This document shows positions 44,260 through 52,768 of a stretch of DNA of 57,350 nt, piece by piece. Within the stretch, counting starts at the first letter, position 1. Every line of letters begins with the position of its first letter. The position numbers and the translations under genes were made by a program. The notes beneath the pieces were generated by a model. The model saw only the letters and a program-made list of their open reading frames with translations, ran no database searches and was not told where the DNA came from. This DNA is from Gammaproteobacteria bacterium. Lineage in GTDB: Bacteria > Pseudomonadota > Gammaproteobacteria > GCA-001735895. The DNA lies in the NCBI GenBank assembly GCA_022340305.1, contig JAJDOF010000007.1, positions 1 through 57,350 of the forward strand, given 5' to 3'.

Positions 44260-45699
44260 ATGAGCAGTAAAAAAGCCAAGAAACTTTCAAATCAAGACTA
44301 CGACGAGGCGACCCGGAACCAGATCGAAGGCATGATCAAGGCCGAGGCAAAAGCCATCGCCAGTCGCAAAGGTGCTGTCGAAGCCGAAGAATGCGAATGT
44401 AAGGACGGGATGTTTCCTTCCGGCCCGGTGCGCAGCGACGTCACCAGTCGAAGGCAGTTCCTCGCGGCGACAGCCACAGGGGCTACTGCGCTGATGGTGG
44501 GTTCAGCCGCGCAGGCCGCGGCGCCGCCGGGCGCGATGGACTACCCGGTGCAGGAAGATCCGACCAAGGTGCAGGGCCGGCTGACCAACGACGACGGCGG
44601 TTACGGCTCGCGCTCGCAATTCGAAACCGAGGTGCGCTGGCGTTTTCCGACCGCGACCAAGGAATCCTCCTGGACCATGACCCCACTGGACGCGGGCGAG
44701 GGCATAGTGACGCCTTCCGGCCTGCATTTCGAACGCCATCACGGCGGTATTCCCAATATCAATCCCGCCACGCACAGCCTGACGGTGCACGGGATGGTCG
44801 ACGGGGCGAGAAAGTACAGCATGGAAGACCTGAAACGATTTCCATCCGTTTCCCGCTTCCATTTCATCGAGTGTTCAGGTAACGGTCTCACCGAATGGCG
44901 TGAACCCACGCTGAAGACCGTGCAGGGCACCCACGGATTGACCAGTACCACCGAGTGGACCGGCGTTCCGCTGTCGACCATTTTGCGCGAAGTCGGGGTG
45001 CAGGACGGCGCCGCCTGGATCTTGGCCGAGGGCTCGGACGCGGCAGTGATGACGCGCAGCGTGCCCATCGACAAGGCCTGGGATGACGCGATGCTGGTCT
45101 ATGCACAAAATGGCGAGGCACTGCGGCCCGAGCAGGGCTATCCGTTACGCCTGCTGTTACCGGGTTTCGAGGGCAATACCCATATCAAATGGTTGCGCCG
45201 CCTCGAGATCAGCGACAAGCCGTTCATGACGCGTGAGGAAACTTCGAAATATACCGACCTGTTGAGCAGTGGCAAGGCACGCCAGTTTTCCTTCACCATG
45301 GAAGCCAAGTCAGTCATTACCTTTCCTTCCGGCGAAATGAAATTACCGCGTGCCGGCTTTTACGAGATCTCGGGCCTGGCCTGGTCGGGACGCGGCGTCA
45401 TCAAGCGTGTCGAAGTCTCGGTGGATGGCGGTAACAGCTGGCAACTGGCCGAACTGCAGTCCCCGGTCATGCCCGTTTGCCACACGCGATTCCGCTTTCC
45501 ATGGCACTGGGACGGTAAGCCAGCGATATTGCAGAGCCGCTGCCAGGACGAGACCGGTTACGTGCAACCGACGATCAAGCAACTGGTCGACGCACGCGGC
45601 CTCGGCGGTGGAAAATATGGCTCGATCTATCACCTGAACGGTATTCAAAGCTGGGCAGTCGCAGCAGACGGAGGGGTAAGCAATGTACACAAATACTAA
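44260..45699 (+). CDS. SoxC/SorA-type molybdopterin sulfite dehydrogenase, large subunit
   Basis: The 479-residue protein is of the sulfite-oxidase family. Cys205 (FIECSGNGLTEW) is the expected molybdenum ligand. The substrate-site region includes EWTGVPLSTILREVG and PLRLLLPGFEGNTHIKWLRR. The dimerisation domain starts near residue 350 (VSVDGGNSWQLAELQSP). A Tat signal (SRRQFLAATATGATALMVGS) begins only at residue 63, behind a 62-residue charged lead holding ECECKDG; most SoxC proteins start almost directly with the Tat motif. It would oxidise sulfite to sulfate (or sulfane sulfur as SoxCD) in the periplasm and pass electrons to the overlapping cytochrome. GAGGGGAG precedes the ATG. SoxYZ, SoxAX and SoxB are not here, so the SorA-like sulfite role is more likely. 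Confidence 0.9.
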   Translation: MSSKKAKKLSNQDYDEATRNQIEGMIKAEAKAIASRKGAVEAEECECKDGMFPSGPVRSDVTSRRQFLAATATGATALMVGSAAQAAAPPGAMDYPVQEDPTKVQGRLTNDDGGYGSRSQFETEVRWRFPTATKESSWTMTPLDAGEGIVTPSGLHFERHHGGIPNINPATHSLTVHGMVDGARKYSMEDLKRFPSVSRFHFIECSGNGLTEWREPTLKTVQGTHGLTSTTEWTGVPLSTILREVGVQDGAAWILAEGSDAAVMTRSVPIDKAWDDAMLVYAQNGEALRPEQGYPLRLLLPGFEGNTHIKWLRRLEISDKPFMTREETSKYTDLLSSGKARQFSFTMEAKSVITFPSGEMKLPRAGFYEISGLAWSGRGVIKRVEVSVDGGNSWQLAELQSPVMPVCHTRFRFPWHWDGKPAILQSRCQDETGYVQPTIKQLVDARGLGGGKYGSIYHLNGIQSWAVAADGGVSNVHKY

Positions 45700-46264
45700 A
45701 TCTTGTAAGGCACTCATCGCTCTGCTGGCCGGGATAGCCATGTCGATACTGCCGGCGCTCGGCAATGCGCAGGGTTACTCGGGGCCGTACAAATTCGGCG
45801 TCCCGGCGACCAGCGCGGATATCGCGGCGCTGAATATCGACGTAATGCCGGACGGCCGCGGCCTGCCCAAGGGTAGTGGTAACTATGAAACCGGTAAGAC
45901 GGTCTACACGGCCAAATGCCTTGCCTGCCACGGTCCCGATCTCGGTGGCATCGGCGCCACTGGCGGTGCCGCTTTAATTGGTGGTCGCGGGTCGCTGACA
46001 AGCGGCAAGCCGAAGAAAACGGTCGAGAGTTACTGGCCTTATGCATCCACGGTGTTCGATTTCGTCAAGCGCGCGATGCCGTTTAATGCACCGGGTTCGT
46101 TGAGCGACGACGAAGTCTATGCGGTGACCGCGTACATACTTGGTGAGGCCAATATTTTCGACAGGAAGGCCACGCTGGACGCCACGTCGTTGCCGAAAAT
46201 CAAGATGCCCAACGCGGATGGTTTCATCGCGGATGCCCGGCCCGACGTATTCAACTACGAATAA
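45683..46264 (+). CDS. Monohaem cytochrome c partner (SoxD/SorB-like)
   Basis: The 193-residue protein has a signal peptide (about residues 1-29, ending GNAQ). It carries one haem c motif, Cys79-x-x-Cys82-His83 (KCLACHGPDLGG), with a likely axial Met132 (KRAMPFNAPGSLSDDEVYAV). Paracoccus SoxD is about twice as long with two haems, so this is the single-haem form that matches the N-terminal domain only. It overlaps the end of the molybdoenzyme gene by 17 bases, so the two form a complex. It would carry electrons from sulfite oxidation to the respiratory chain. Confidence 0.9.
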   Translation: MYTNTKSCKALIALLAGIAMSILPALGNAQGYSGPYKFGVPATSADIAALNIDVMPDGRGLPKGSGNYETGKTVYTAKCLACHGPDLGGIGATGGAALIGGRGSLTSGKPKKTVESYWPYASTVFDFVKRAMPFNAPGSLSDDEVYAVTAYILGEANIFDRKATLDATSLPKIKMPNADGFIADARPDVFNYE

Positions 46265-46289
46265 TCCTGGTCCAGGTATGACTGCATAT

Positions 46290-46319
46290 CCCGGGGGCCT
46301 CCAGCGCCCCCGGGTTTTT
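46290..46319 (+). terminator. Rho-independent terminator of the mod-sox operon
   Basis: CCCGGGGGC (46290-46298) and GCCCCCGGG (46306-46314) form a perfect nine-base GC stem with a seven-base loop, followed by TTTTT. It lies 25 bases past the cytochrome stop. Confidence 0.92.
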
Positions 46320-46466
46320 CCATCAGGCTCACCCGCGAAGCGAAATTGTTAGCACCTCGGCGAGGGACGAATTAATAGCAGCAAACCTGCTATCTATAGT
46401 GCCTTTGTCGACTGCAACCCCAAATGAGATCTGCGCAGCAGGCACCATTAATTTTGCCTGGCTGTT

Positions 46467-47255
46467 TTATGCGTAGCGGCCCTTGAAGGGCATGACGAAG
46501 AACATCACCACTATCCCCCAAAATGAAATGATTGTCGTCCACAGCGCCACCGAATAAACACCGCGCAACGCCCGGTTTGCTTTTTTCACCAGTTCAAACC
46601 CGGTGACGTAGATTGTTTCACAGGCACCGTTTCCGGTATCCGTTCGCGTGGTGCTGGTTCCCCGGTAAAAACCGTTACCCGGGTTGCTATAGGTGACCAG
46701 CATCCCCTTAAGCCGAATGTGATCGCCGGGTTCCGCTTGCATCAGTTTGCGCTTGATATTTTCGTCATCGATCAGCACGTGATTATTTGATAGCTGCGTC
46801 TCGTCGAAGCGGTCGCGCACCTCGCTATTGGGCCAGGAATACCAGCAGGTCCAGGTGCCGTTGTGAAATTCCATATCTCGATAGACACCGCTAGCGACGT
46901 TGCTGCCCCACACCACGCAAAGGTCGCGCAGATTCAGGAAATCCTTCCAGCGTCTGTGGTGGGTGATGTCGGTGAAGTCATCGGCATCGTGGTAACTGAC
47001 AACGACACCATCGAGTTCATAGTCATAGATCGGCGTAATGAGATATTCCTGGTCGTTTGCCCGAGTGCTAAAGCTATCCTGCCTGGTCTTTTTCTGCACT
47101 GGTTCGCCCAATTGCTCCAGGTCATAGAAGGAAGCCCCCGGCAATTCATCCTTGTGGAAAAACAGGTAAATGCAGGCAAGCAGGCTGATAGCGAACACTG
47201 ACTTGAATATCTTGTCGACAATTGACTGCATGCGTTCTGGCTTTTTTCTCTGCAA
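46467..47255 (-). CDS. Membrane-anchored protein of unknown function
   Basis: The 262-residue protein has one hydrophobic segment near the N-terminus (about residues 18-33) and a second at the C-terminus (about 236-257, FWGIVVMFFVMPF). The large periplasmic middle part contains LRDLCVVWGSNVASGVYRDM, GTWTCWYSW and PGDHIRLKGMLVTYSNPGNG. Similar two-pass proteins occur in other Gammaproteobacteria without a known role. Start may be 47255 or the next ATG at 47231. Single gene, convergent with the cytochrome. Confidence 0.75.
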   Translation of the reverse strand: MQRKKPERMQSIVDKIFKSVFAISLLACIYLFFHKDELPGASFYDLEQLGEPVQKKTRQDSFSTRANDQEYLITPIYDYELDGVVVSYHDADDFTDITHHRRWKDFLNLRDLCVVWGSNVASGVYRDMEFHNGTWTCWYSWPNSEVRDRFDETQLSNNHVLIDDENIKRKLMQAEPGDHIRLKGMLVTYSNPGNGFYRGTSTTRTDTGNGACETIYVTGFELVKKANRALRGVYSVALWTTIISFWGIVVMFFVMPFKGRYA

Positions 47256-47434
47256 TAGACCGTTCGAAGATAGCAGTCCCTGGCAGAGAGTCCACCGATT
47301 GTAGAGGAGTCAAAACCCATATTGGATTTATTTATCGGCCAATCCGAAATAGCCGGGTATGTCGACCCTGGCAGCTCGGCACTATTCGAATCGAACATCC
47401 GTTTCGGTGAATCTGAAGCAAGCCGGGTCGGGAG

Positions 47435-47778
47435 TTAAATTAAATTGCGGATATCCGCTGCGATGATTGACTCGGCTGTGCCGACCGCCTTATTGCGCAG
47501 GATTCTGTTATTGTCGATGAGGATGGTCACCGGGGTTCCCTTGATGAAGTAGCAGGAACCACCGGCTACTTGAATGGCGACCCCGTCGGTGATCGGGTTT
47601 TTGAACAGTGGGACGTCGAAACCCCGGCTCTTCAGCCAGTCCTGGCTGCCTTTCCATCGGGGTTGATGAACAGGATATCGGGAATGGCGGCCTCCATACG
47701 ATGCAGGCTTTCCGCGGGCGGAGTCGCCGTGGATGCGTTAAAAGACAAAGCCAGCAGGATTAATATCAAGGGTCGCAT
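47435..47778 (-). pseudogene. Exported thioredoxin-fold protein gene with frameshift
   Basis: The reverse strand starts MRPLILILLALSFNASTATP at 47778, a signal peptide, and runs through AAIPDILFINPDGKAARTG to a stop near 47650. In a shifted frame the protein continues SQDWLKSRGFDVPLFKNP, then GGSCYFIKGTPVTILIDNNR and ends at 47435. The pattern (ILFINPDG, then GTPVTILIDN with its cis-proline) fits a small redoxin-like protein; it has Cys only near the C-terminal half. A one-base loss at the AAGGCAGCC region is the simplest explanation. Sequence error is possible. Confidence 0.65.
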
Positions 47779-47871
47779 TGCAGAATTCCAGGCCGATTGC
47801 AGCAATCACACCAAGCGCCCTCAACCCGGCCTCAAGTTCATCATTCTGGGATTGGGGTAGCCTCGGAAAGT

Positions 47872-48636
47872 TCAGTCGTTCCGGGTCTGGGTACTGATTC
47901 TGGTAGCTGCCACCCGGTCGCGGTAAGCAATGATCCTCGCTTTTAACCCTGGTCGACCTGCCGTTTTCACGATAGCGGCGATGTCGTCGTTGCGCGTGTC
48001 GCGCGACGTCAGGTCCAACATCTGTCCCAGCGCCCGTAACGACAGGGTGCTGGTACGTTGATGCAATTCATCGATGAGTTCGGGCCATTCCTGTGGGCTC
48101 GCAAGATCGCTTGACAGGCCGCAGGCCAGACTCTCATCGGCCGACAATACCCGCGTGTCGATCAGTAGATCGCGCGCTGCGTCCTGACCGATTAATTGAG
48201 TCAGGCGGCGGGTGCCGAGCGCCAGTTCGAAATTCCAGCCTGGCATTTTGAACCGGGCATCGCTGGCGGCTACCCGGCGCCAGCAGGCAGCAAACAGATC
48301 GGCACCGGCGCCGACGATTTGCCCCTGGCCCAGCGCGACCACCGCAAAGGGTGAGTGATATATCGTCTGCAGGAGGGTCTCGATGCGCAGCAAGCGCCAC
48401 AGTAGATCGCCGTCGCTCAAGTTCTGCAGATCGCTGAGGTCGAATCCGGCACAAAAGTGCCGGCCTGTGCCGCGAATGACGCAGAGGCGAATGCCCGACG
48501 TTTGCGTTAGCGCCTGGATCAGCGCTTCGGTCAGGTCGGGGTTCAGCGCGTTGGCACTGTCTGGCCGATTTAATGTGAGCTGTAGCAGTCCATCGGCCTG
48601 TTCTATCTTGAGGACTGTTTCATCGGGGCTGGTCAT
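47872..48636 (-). CDS. Enoyl-CoA hydratase/isomerase family protein
   Basis: From ATG 48636 the protein has 254 residues. It shows the crotonase fold: LNRPDSANALNPDLTEALIQ at the start, HFCAGFDLSDLQN (about residues 61-73) and GQIVGAGADLFAACWRRVAA (oxyanion hole, about 105-124). The substrate is unknown. It has no CoA-pathway neighbours here, unlike the hydratase at 30402. The start at 48654 is a possible alternative. The frame upstream, 48664-48888, could be a 74-residue gene on the same strand, but its coding character is weak. Confidence 0.85.
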   Translation of the reverse strand: MTSPDETVLKIEQADGLLQLTLNRPDSANALNPDLTEALIQALTQTSGIRLCVIRGTGRHFCAGFDLSDLQNLSDGDLLWRLLRIETLLQTIYHSPFAVVALGQGQIVGAGADLFAACWRRVAASDARFKMPGWNFELALGTRRLTQLIGQDAARDLLIDTRVLSADESLACGLSSDLASPQEWPELIDELHQRTSTLSLRALGQMLDLTSRDTRNDDIAAIVKTAGRPGLKARIIAYRDRVAATRISTQTRND

Positions 48637-48949
48637 CCGGCGTTCCTTGAGCATGGCAAAGCGCTATGTTACTACCGGATCGGGTTTGGTGAGAACAACT
48701 TCGAAATTTTGTCCGAATGTCGGCGTTACCCGAGTATCGCGGACACGATACCGGACACCTGATTCCACGCTCTTTGCCCATCTTACGAATTTAGCGGTGC
48801 GTCGCTGAAACTCTACAACACCTGCTTTGTTCCCGAGGTGCCGGACAGATTGCAGCTGTGGGAACAATTGAGCAAATTCTTCCCGCACTTCGGGTAGCCG
48901 GAAAAAAGAGGGAGATTAGATATCGTGCTCCGCGAATAGGCGTCCTGCT

Positions 48950-49570
48950 TTACAGGTTATGTTCGGCTTCCTGGCTGGTAATCACATCCTCCCAATGGGG
49001 TCGCAATTTCTTACGCCCGGTGACCATGGCCCTGGCGAGATTCTCGCCTTCGAGAAAGCTGCTGATGAACACACCGCCGAGATGGCAAAACACCAGTAGC
49101 AAGGTGAAGTTGGCGAGGATTTCGTGGATGTTTTTCATCCAGTCTCCGTTCCACGAGGAAAATAGTGTAGCGGCAAGCGGGCCCTGTCCCTCGGTAGCAA
49201 TGAGTACGATGCCGCTGAAGGCGACCATAACGATACTGGTTAATAGCAGCATCACCATAACGGCGGCAACCGGATTGTGGCCGAGGTAGTGGCCCGGCTT
49301 GAATGCGAGCATGTCTTTGAGATGTTGCATAACAACTCGGCGAGAGCGGACAAAGCTGGCGAAGCGAGCGTTGCGGGTTCCCACCAGTCCCCAAAACAGG
49401 CGAAAAGCAATCAGCGACGTTACCGCATATCCAGCCCAGATGTGCACAGTCATCCAGTCGTCTTCGGTAATGAAAGCGATGACAAATGAAATTACCAGGC
49501 TCCAGTGAAATATGCGGATCAATGGATCCCAGGCTTTCACGGAGGATGGTGTGGCGCTTTGGGTTAGCAT
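48950..49570 (-). CDS. Cytochrome b561-type di-haem membrane protein
   Basis: The protein of about 206 residues (from ATG 49570; a GTG at 49594 is possible) has four membrane segments and the opening VKAWDPLIRIFHWSLVISFV typical of the Ni,Fe-hydrogenase b-type/b561 family. Haem-ligand candidates are His in IFHWS, VHIWAGY, IHEILAN and CHLGGVFI. It would pass electrons between a soluble cytochrome and quinone. No partner gene is adjacent; the substrate-side partner could be a cytochrome c of this region. Confidence 0.88.
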   Translation of the reverse strand: MLTQSATPSSVKAWDPLIRIFHWSLVISFVIAFITEDDWMTVHIWAGYAVTSLIAFRLFWGLVGTRNARFASFVRSRRVVMQHLKDMLAFKPGHYLGHNPVAAVMVMLLLTSIVMVAFSGIVLIATEGQGPLAATLFSSWNGDWMKNIHEILANFTLLLVFCHLGGVFISSFLEGENLARAMVTGRKKLRPHWEDVITSQEAEHNL

Positions 49571-49743
49571 GTCCTTTCCAGATTGATGAAACACGCGCTA
49601 CATTAGACATGCAGGCTTAAGGAATTCTTAAAAGAGACTCACCACAGGAAATTTCCTGCGCGGCGCAACCGCGGACAGTTTTCCTGTATGCCCGGCTGCG
49701 ATTTCAAAAAGTATACTGTCCCGAATGGCATTTAGTTGAGGGC

Positions 49744-49832
49744 GTCATCCCCGCGCATACGGCGGTCCGACGATTCGGTCTTGATACTACTGGACGGCAG
49801 TTGTCAAAAGATTTCCGCTTTCGCGGGAATGC
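49744..49832. repeat. Second copy of the GTCATCCCCGCG palindromic repeat
   Basis: GTCATCCCCGCGCATACGGC at the left and CCGCTTTCGCGGGAATGCCC at the right are degenerate versions of the arms at 7417-7482. It lies in the 333-base gap between cytochrome b561 and the epimerase gene. Downstream, ATACTGTCCCCGTATTTTCC is also repeat-like. No gene lies in the gap. Confidence 0.5.
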
Positions 49833-49903
49833 CCCTGTCTTGTCCATTAAGTGCCGTTCGATACTGTCCCCGTATTTTCCCGGAACCCGGTGAGATATGC
49901 AGG

Positions 49904-51010
49904 CTAGGCGAACGAGGTCGATAAGTCACCGATGCGGGATTCGTCAGGATTGATACCAAGCCCGGGGCCGCTCGGCAAGTCGAAATAACCGCCATCCACG
50001 TTGATGCCATTTTCCGGGTCGTAGTTTTCCTCGATGTAACTGCCGGCGGTCCACACTGCCTCGAGTAAACGCGGTTCGACGCTAGCGGCGATGTGCAGTA
50101 CCGCGGCAGCGACGATGTCCCCTCCCCAGCAATCCTCGCAGGTATGCGGTATCGATCTCGCGGCACAGATATCGCGCACCGTCGCCATCGCGTTGATCCC
50201 GCCGAGGCGAGTCATCTTCAGCCCGAAGCCGTCGCAGACGCCCATTGAAATCGCGCGCAGCACGTCGTTCAGGCATTCGGTATTTTCGTCGATGACGATG
50301 GGTTGGGCGATCTGGTTGCGGATCGAGGCGACTTCCTCCATGGTATTGCAGGGTTGTTCGAACACGAACGGAATATCGCGGCAGGCGAGGCTCAGGCGGA
50401 TCGCCTGGCTGGCGGTCATGCCGCGGTTGGTATCGACAACCAACTGCGCCTTGCCGCCAATTTTCTCCCAGACCTTCTTCACCACGGCGATATCGATGGC
50501 GACATCGCGACCGCCAGCCTTGATCTGTACACGCCGGTATCCTTGTGTGACCTTGTCGATGGCGATCCGCGAAACCTCGTCCGGACTGCCAAGGCCGATG
50601 GCATAGTAAGCAGGCAAGCGCTCACACTCGGCGCCGCCCAGTAGATCACAGACGCGCCGACCGTAATGCTTGCCCATCATGTCCATGACGGCGACATCGA
50701 TCGCCGCCTTGGCGTAATTATGACCGTTCAGCAAGCCATCCATGTGGCGGCGCAGCAGCAGCGGCGTGAGCGCCGACTGACCAATCAGGTTCGGCGCCAT
50801 TTCGGCAATCGCGGCGCGCGCACCGAGTGCATGTTGTGGTTGGTAAACCGGCCCTAGCGGTGCTGTCTCGCCCCAGCCAACCAGCCCGGTATCAGATACC
50901 AGTTTGACAATAGTGGTGTCGACGGAATGCAGCGTTACGCGGGACATGGTGTACGGGCCACCGATGACGGGCAGGTCTTTTTGATAAATGTGCAGTTCGC
51001 TGATGCGCAT
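49904..51010 (-). CDS. Enolase-superfamily epimerase/dehydratase (hydroxyproline-betaine epimerase-like)
   Basis: The 368-residue enzyme has the muconate-lactonising capping and barrel domains. The catalytic bases are Lys164 (VQIKAGG) and Lys265 ([10 protein letters not shown]); the metal ligands are Asp193 (VVDTNRGM), Glu218 (FEQPC) and Asp241 (IDENTE). This two-lysine set and the later CEDCWGGD motif fit the proline-betaine/4-hydroxyproline-betaine 2-epimerases and cis-3-hydroxyproline dehydratases. It is the last gene of the ABC transporter operon (32 bases after the permease), which supports action on an imported quaternary amine. The exact substrate is not settled. Confidence 0.85.
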   Translation of the reverse strand: MRISELHIYQKDLPVIGGPYTMSRVTLHSVDTTIVKLVSDTGLVGWGETAPLGPVYQPQHALGARAAIAEMAPNLIGQSALTPLLLRRHMDGLLNGHNYAKAAIDVAVMDMMGKHYGRRVCDLLGGAECERLPAYYAIGLGSPDEVSRIAIDKVTQGYRRVQIKAGGRDVAIDIAVVKKVWEKIGGKAQLVVDTNRGMTASQAIRLSLACRDIPFVFEQPCNTMEEVASIRNQIAQPIVIDENTECLNDVLRAISMGVCDGFGLKMTRLGGINAMATVRDICAARSIPHTCEDCWGGDIVAAAVLHIAASVEPRLLEAVWTAGSYIEENYDPENGINVDGGYFDLPSGPGLGINPDESRIGDLSTSFA

Positions 51011-51042
51011 TGGATTGGCTTCCCTGGGGAGGACGGTACCCT

Positions 51043-51858
51043 CTATTTTTGCTTGGCGCCGAGGAACTGGGTGGCCAGCAGTAGCGTGGTCGATACCAGG
51101 ATCATGATGGTAGAAATTGCGGCAATGGTGGGGTCGATGAAATCGCGCAACGCCGCGAACATGTGCTTGGTCAGGGTCGCGTTGGTGCCACCGGAGACGA
51201 ATATCGCGATGATCACTTCATCAAACGAAGTCAGGAAAGACAACAACGCGGCAGTTACCAGTGAAAACTTGATCTGCGGCAGGGTGATGACAAAAAACGC
51301 TTTCAGTCGGGTTGCGCCCAGGCTTCGCGCCACTCGCTCCTGGTTCAGGTCGTAGTTGCGCAGTGCCGAGGTGATGACAATCATCACCAGCGGAGCTGCC
51401 AATACCGAATGCGCGAGCACCAGCCCGGTAATGGTATTGTTCAGTCCGATGCGGCCATAGGCGTAAAAAGTGCCGATGGCGATGAGGATCACGGGTACGA
51501 TCATGGGCGTGATCAAAAACATGAACAGTGCACGAGCCGCGCGGTGTCCGGAGACAAACAGGGCATAGGCCGCCATGGTGCCAACGGGTGTCGCCAGCAG
51601 CATGGTTAAAACCCCCACCTGCATCGAGGTGACGGTTGCGCGCATCCACTTTGGCGATTCAAGGTAAACGTCATACCAGCGCATCGACCAGGTTTCGGGC
51701 GGAAATTCGAGGTATTGTGAGGCGGAAAAAGACATCGGAATGACAATCAGGGTAGGGATCACCAGCAACAGCATGATGATCGCAGCGACAACGTACAGCC
51801 ACAGGCGATCGCCGTGGGTCAGTTGCGTATCCGATGCCGGTTTTTTCAGCCAGCCCAT
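51043..51858 (-). CDS. ABC transporter permease, PotC-like
   Basis: From ATG 51858 the protein has 271 residues and six membrane segments. The permease contact loop [20 protein letters not shown] (about residues 183-202) meets the ATPase. It belongs to the spermidine/putrescine (PotC) class of permeases. It starts one base after the stop of the other permease (TGACATG), so translation is coupled. Confidence 0.92.
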   Translation of the reverse strand: MGWLKKPASDTQLTHGDRLWLYVVAAIIMLLLVIPTLIVIPMSFSASQYLEFPPETWSMRWYDVYLESPKWMRATVTSMQVGVLTMLLATPVGTMAAYALFVSGHRAARALFMFLITPMIVPVILIAIGTFYAYGRIGLNNTITGLVLAHSVLAAPLVMIVITSALRNYDLNQERVARSLGATRLKAFFVITLPQIKFSLVTAALLSFLTSFDEVIIAIFVSGGTNATLTKHMFAALRDFIDPTIAAISTIMILVSTTLLLATQFLGAKQK

Positions 51859-51859
51859 G

Positions 51860-52768
51860 TCAGTGTTTGCCAAACAGGGCGGCATCGAGTTTCAACACTT
51901 TCGAGGCCACGAACAGTATGATCAGTGTTGCCACCAGCAATACCACGCCGAGGGCACTGGCAGCGCCCCAGTTATACTGATTTTCGAGTATGGCCGTGAT
52001 CTGGGTCGCCACCATCACCACGCGTCCGCCACCCAGTACCGCCGGCGTGACGTAAAATCCCAGGCATAGCACGAACACGATCAGCGATCCGGCTACCATG
52101 CCGGACAGCGATAACGGGAAGTACACTTTCCAGAAGGCCTGAATCGGTGAGGCGCCGAGATTGGCGGCGGCGTGCATCATGTCGCGCTCGATCTTGCGCA
52201 TGGACCCGTACAGCGGTAATACCAGGAATGGCAGCATGATGTGGGCCATACCGATCAACGTACCTGTCAGGTTGTGCACCAGCTTGAGCGGTTCGTCCCA
52301 CAGACCCGCAGCCATGCCGAAGTCGTTCAAAATGCCATTTTTCTGCAGCAACACCAACCAGGCATAAGTGCGCACCAGCAGCGAAGTCCAGAACGGCAAC
52401 AATACCGCCAGCATGAAAAATCCGGCCACGCGCGCAGGCAGGATAGCGAGGAAATATGCCAGCGGGTAACCGATCAATATGCACAGCAAGGTAGTCAGCA
52501 GGCTGACCTGGAAGGTGGTTGTGAAGGTGCGAAGGTAAGACTTGTACTCGATCATCTTCTGGTAATGCTCGAGCGACAGCTGCCCGTTGTCGCCGATGAA
52601 TGACAGGTAAAAAAGCCAGCCTACCGGGATTACAATGATTGCAATCACGGCCAGCAACGAGGGTAACGCCAGGCTCAGCAGTGCGCGTTGCTCGCGCTTT
52701 TCCTGGCGCCTGAGCAGTGTCTCGTTCAACAGTCCGCTACCCATGTCGCTGTCGGTTGTGGAATTCAC
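51860..52768 (-). CDS. ABC transporter permease, PotB-like
   Basis: The 302-residue protein has six membrane segments and the contact motif HAAANLGASPIQAFWKVYFP (about residues 199-218). Its start overlaps the ATPase stop by four bases (ATGA). With the PotC-like protein it forms the membrane channel of the importer. Confidence 0.92.
   Translation of the reverse strand: MNSTTDSDMGSGLLNETLLRRQEKREQRALLSLALPSLLAVIAIIVIPVGWLFYLSFIGDNGQLSLEHYQKMIEYKSYLRTFTTTFQVSLLTTLLCILIGYPLAYFLAILPARVAGFFMLAVLLPFWTSLLVRTYAWLVLLQKNGILNDFGMAAGLWDEPLKLVHNLTGTLIGMAHIMLPFLVLPLYGSMRKIERDMMHAAANLGASPIQAFWKVYFPLSLSGMVAGSLIVFVLCLGFYVTPAVLGGGRVVMVATQITAILENQYNWGAASALGVVLLVATLIILFVASKVLKLDAALFGKH

Noticed and set aside
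45683..46264. Canonical SoxD assignment
   Set aside because: Only one haem c motif is present and the protein is half the length of the di-haem SoxD, so it is called SoxD/SorB-like instead.
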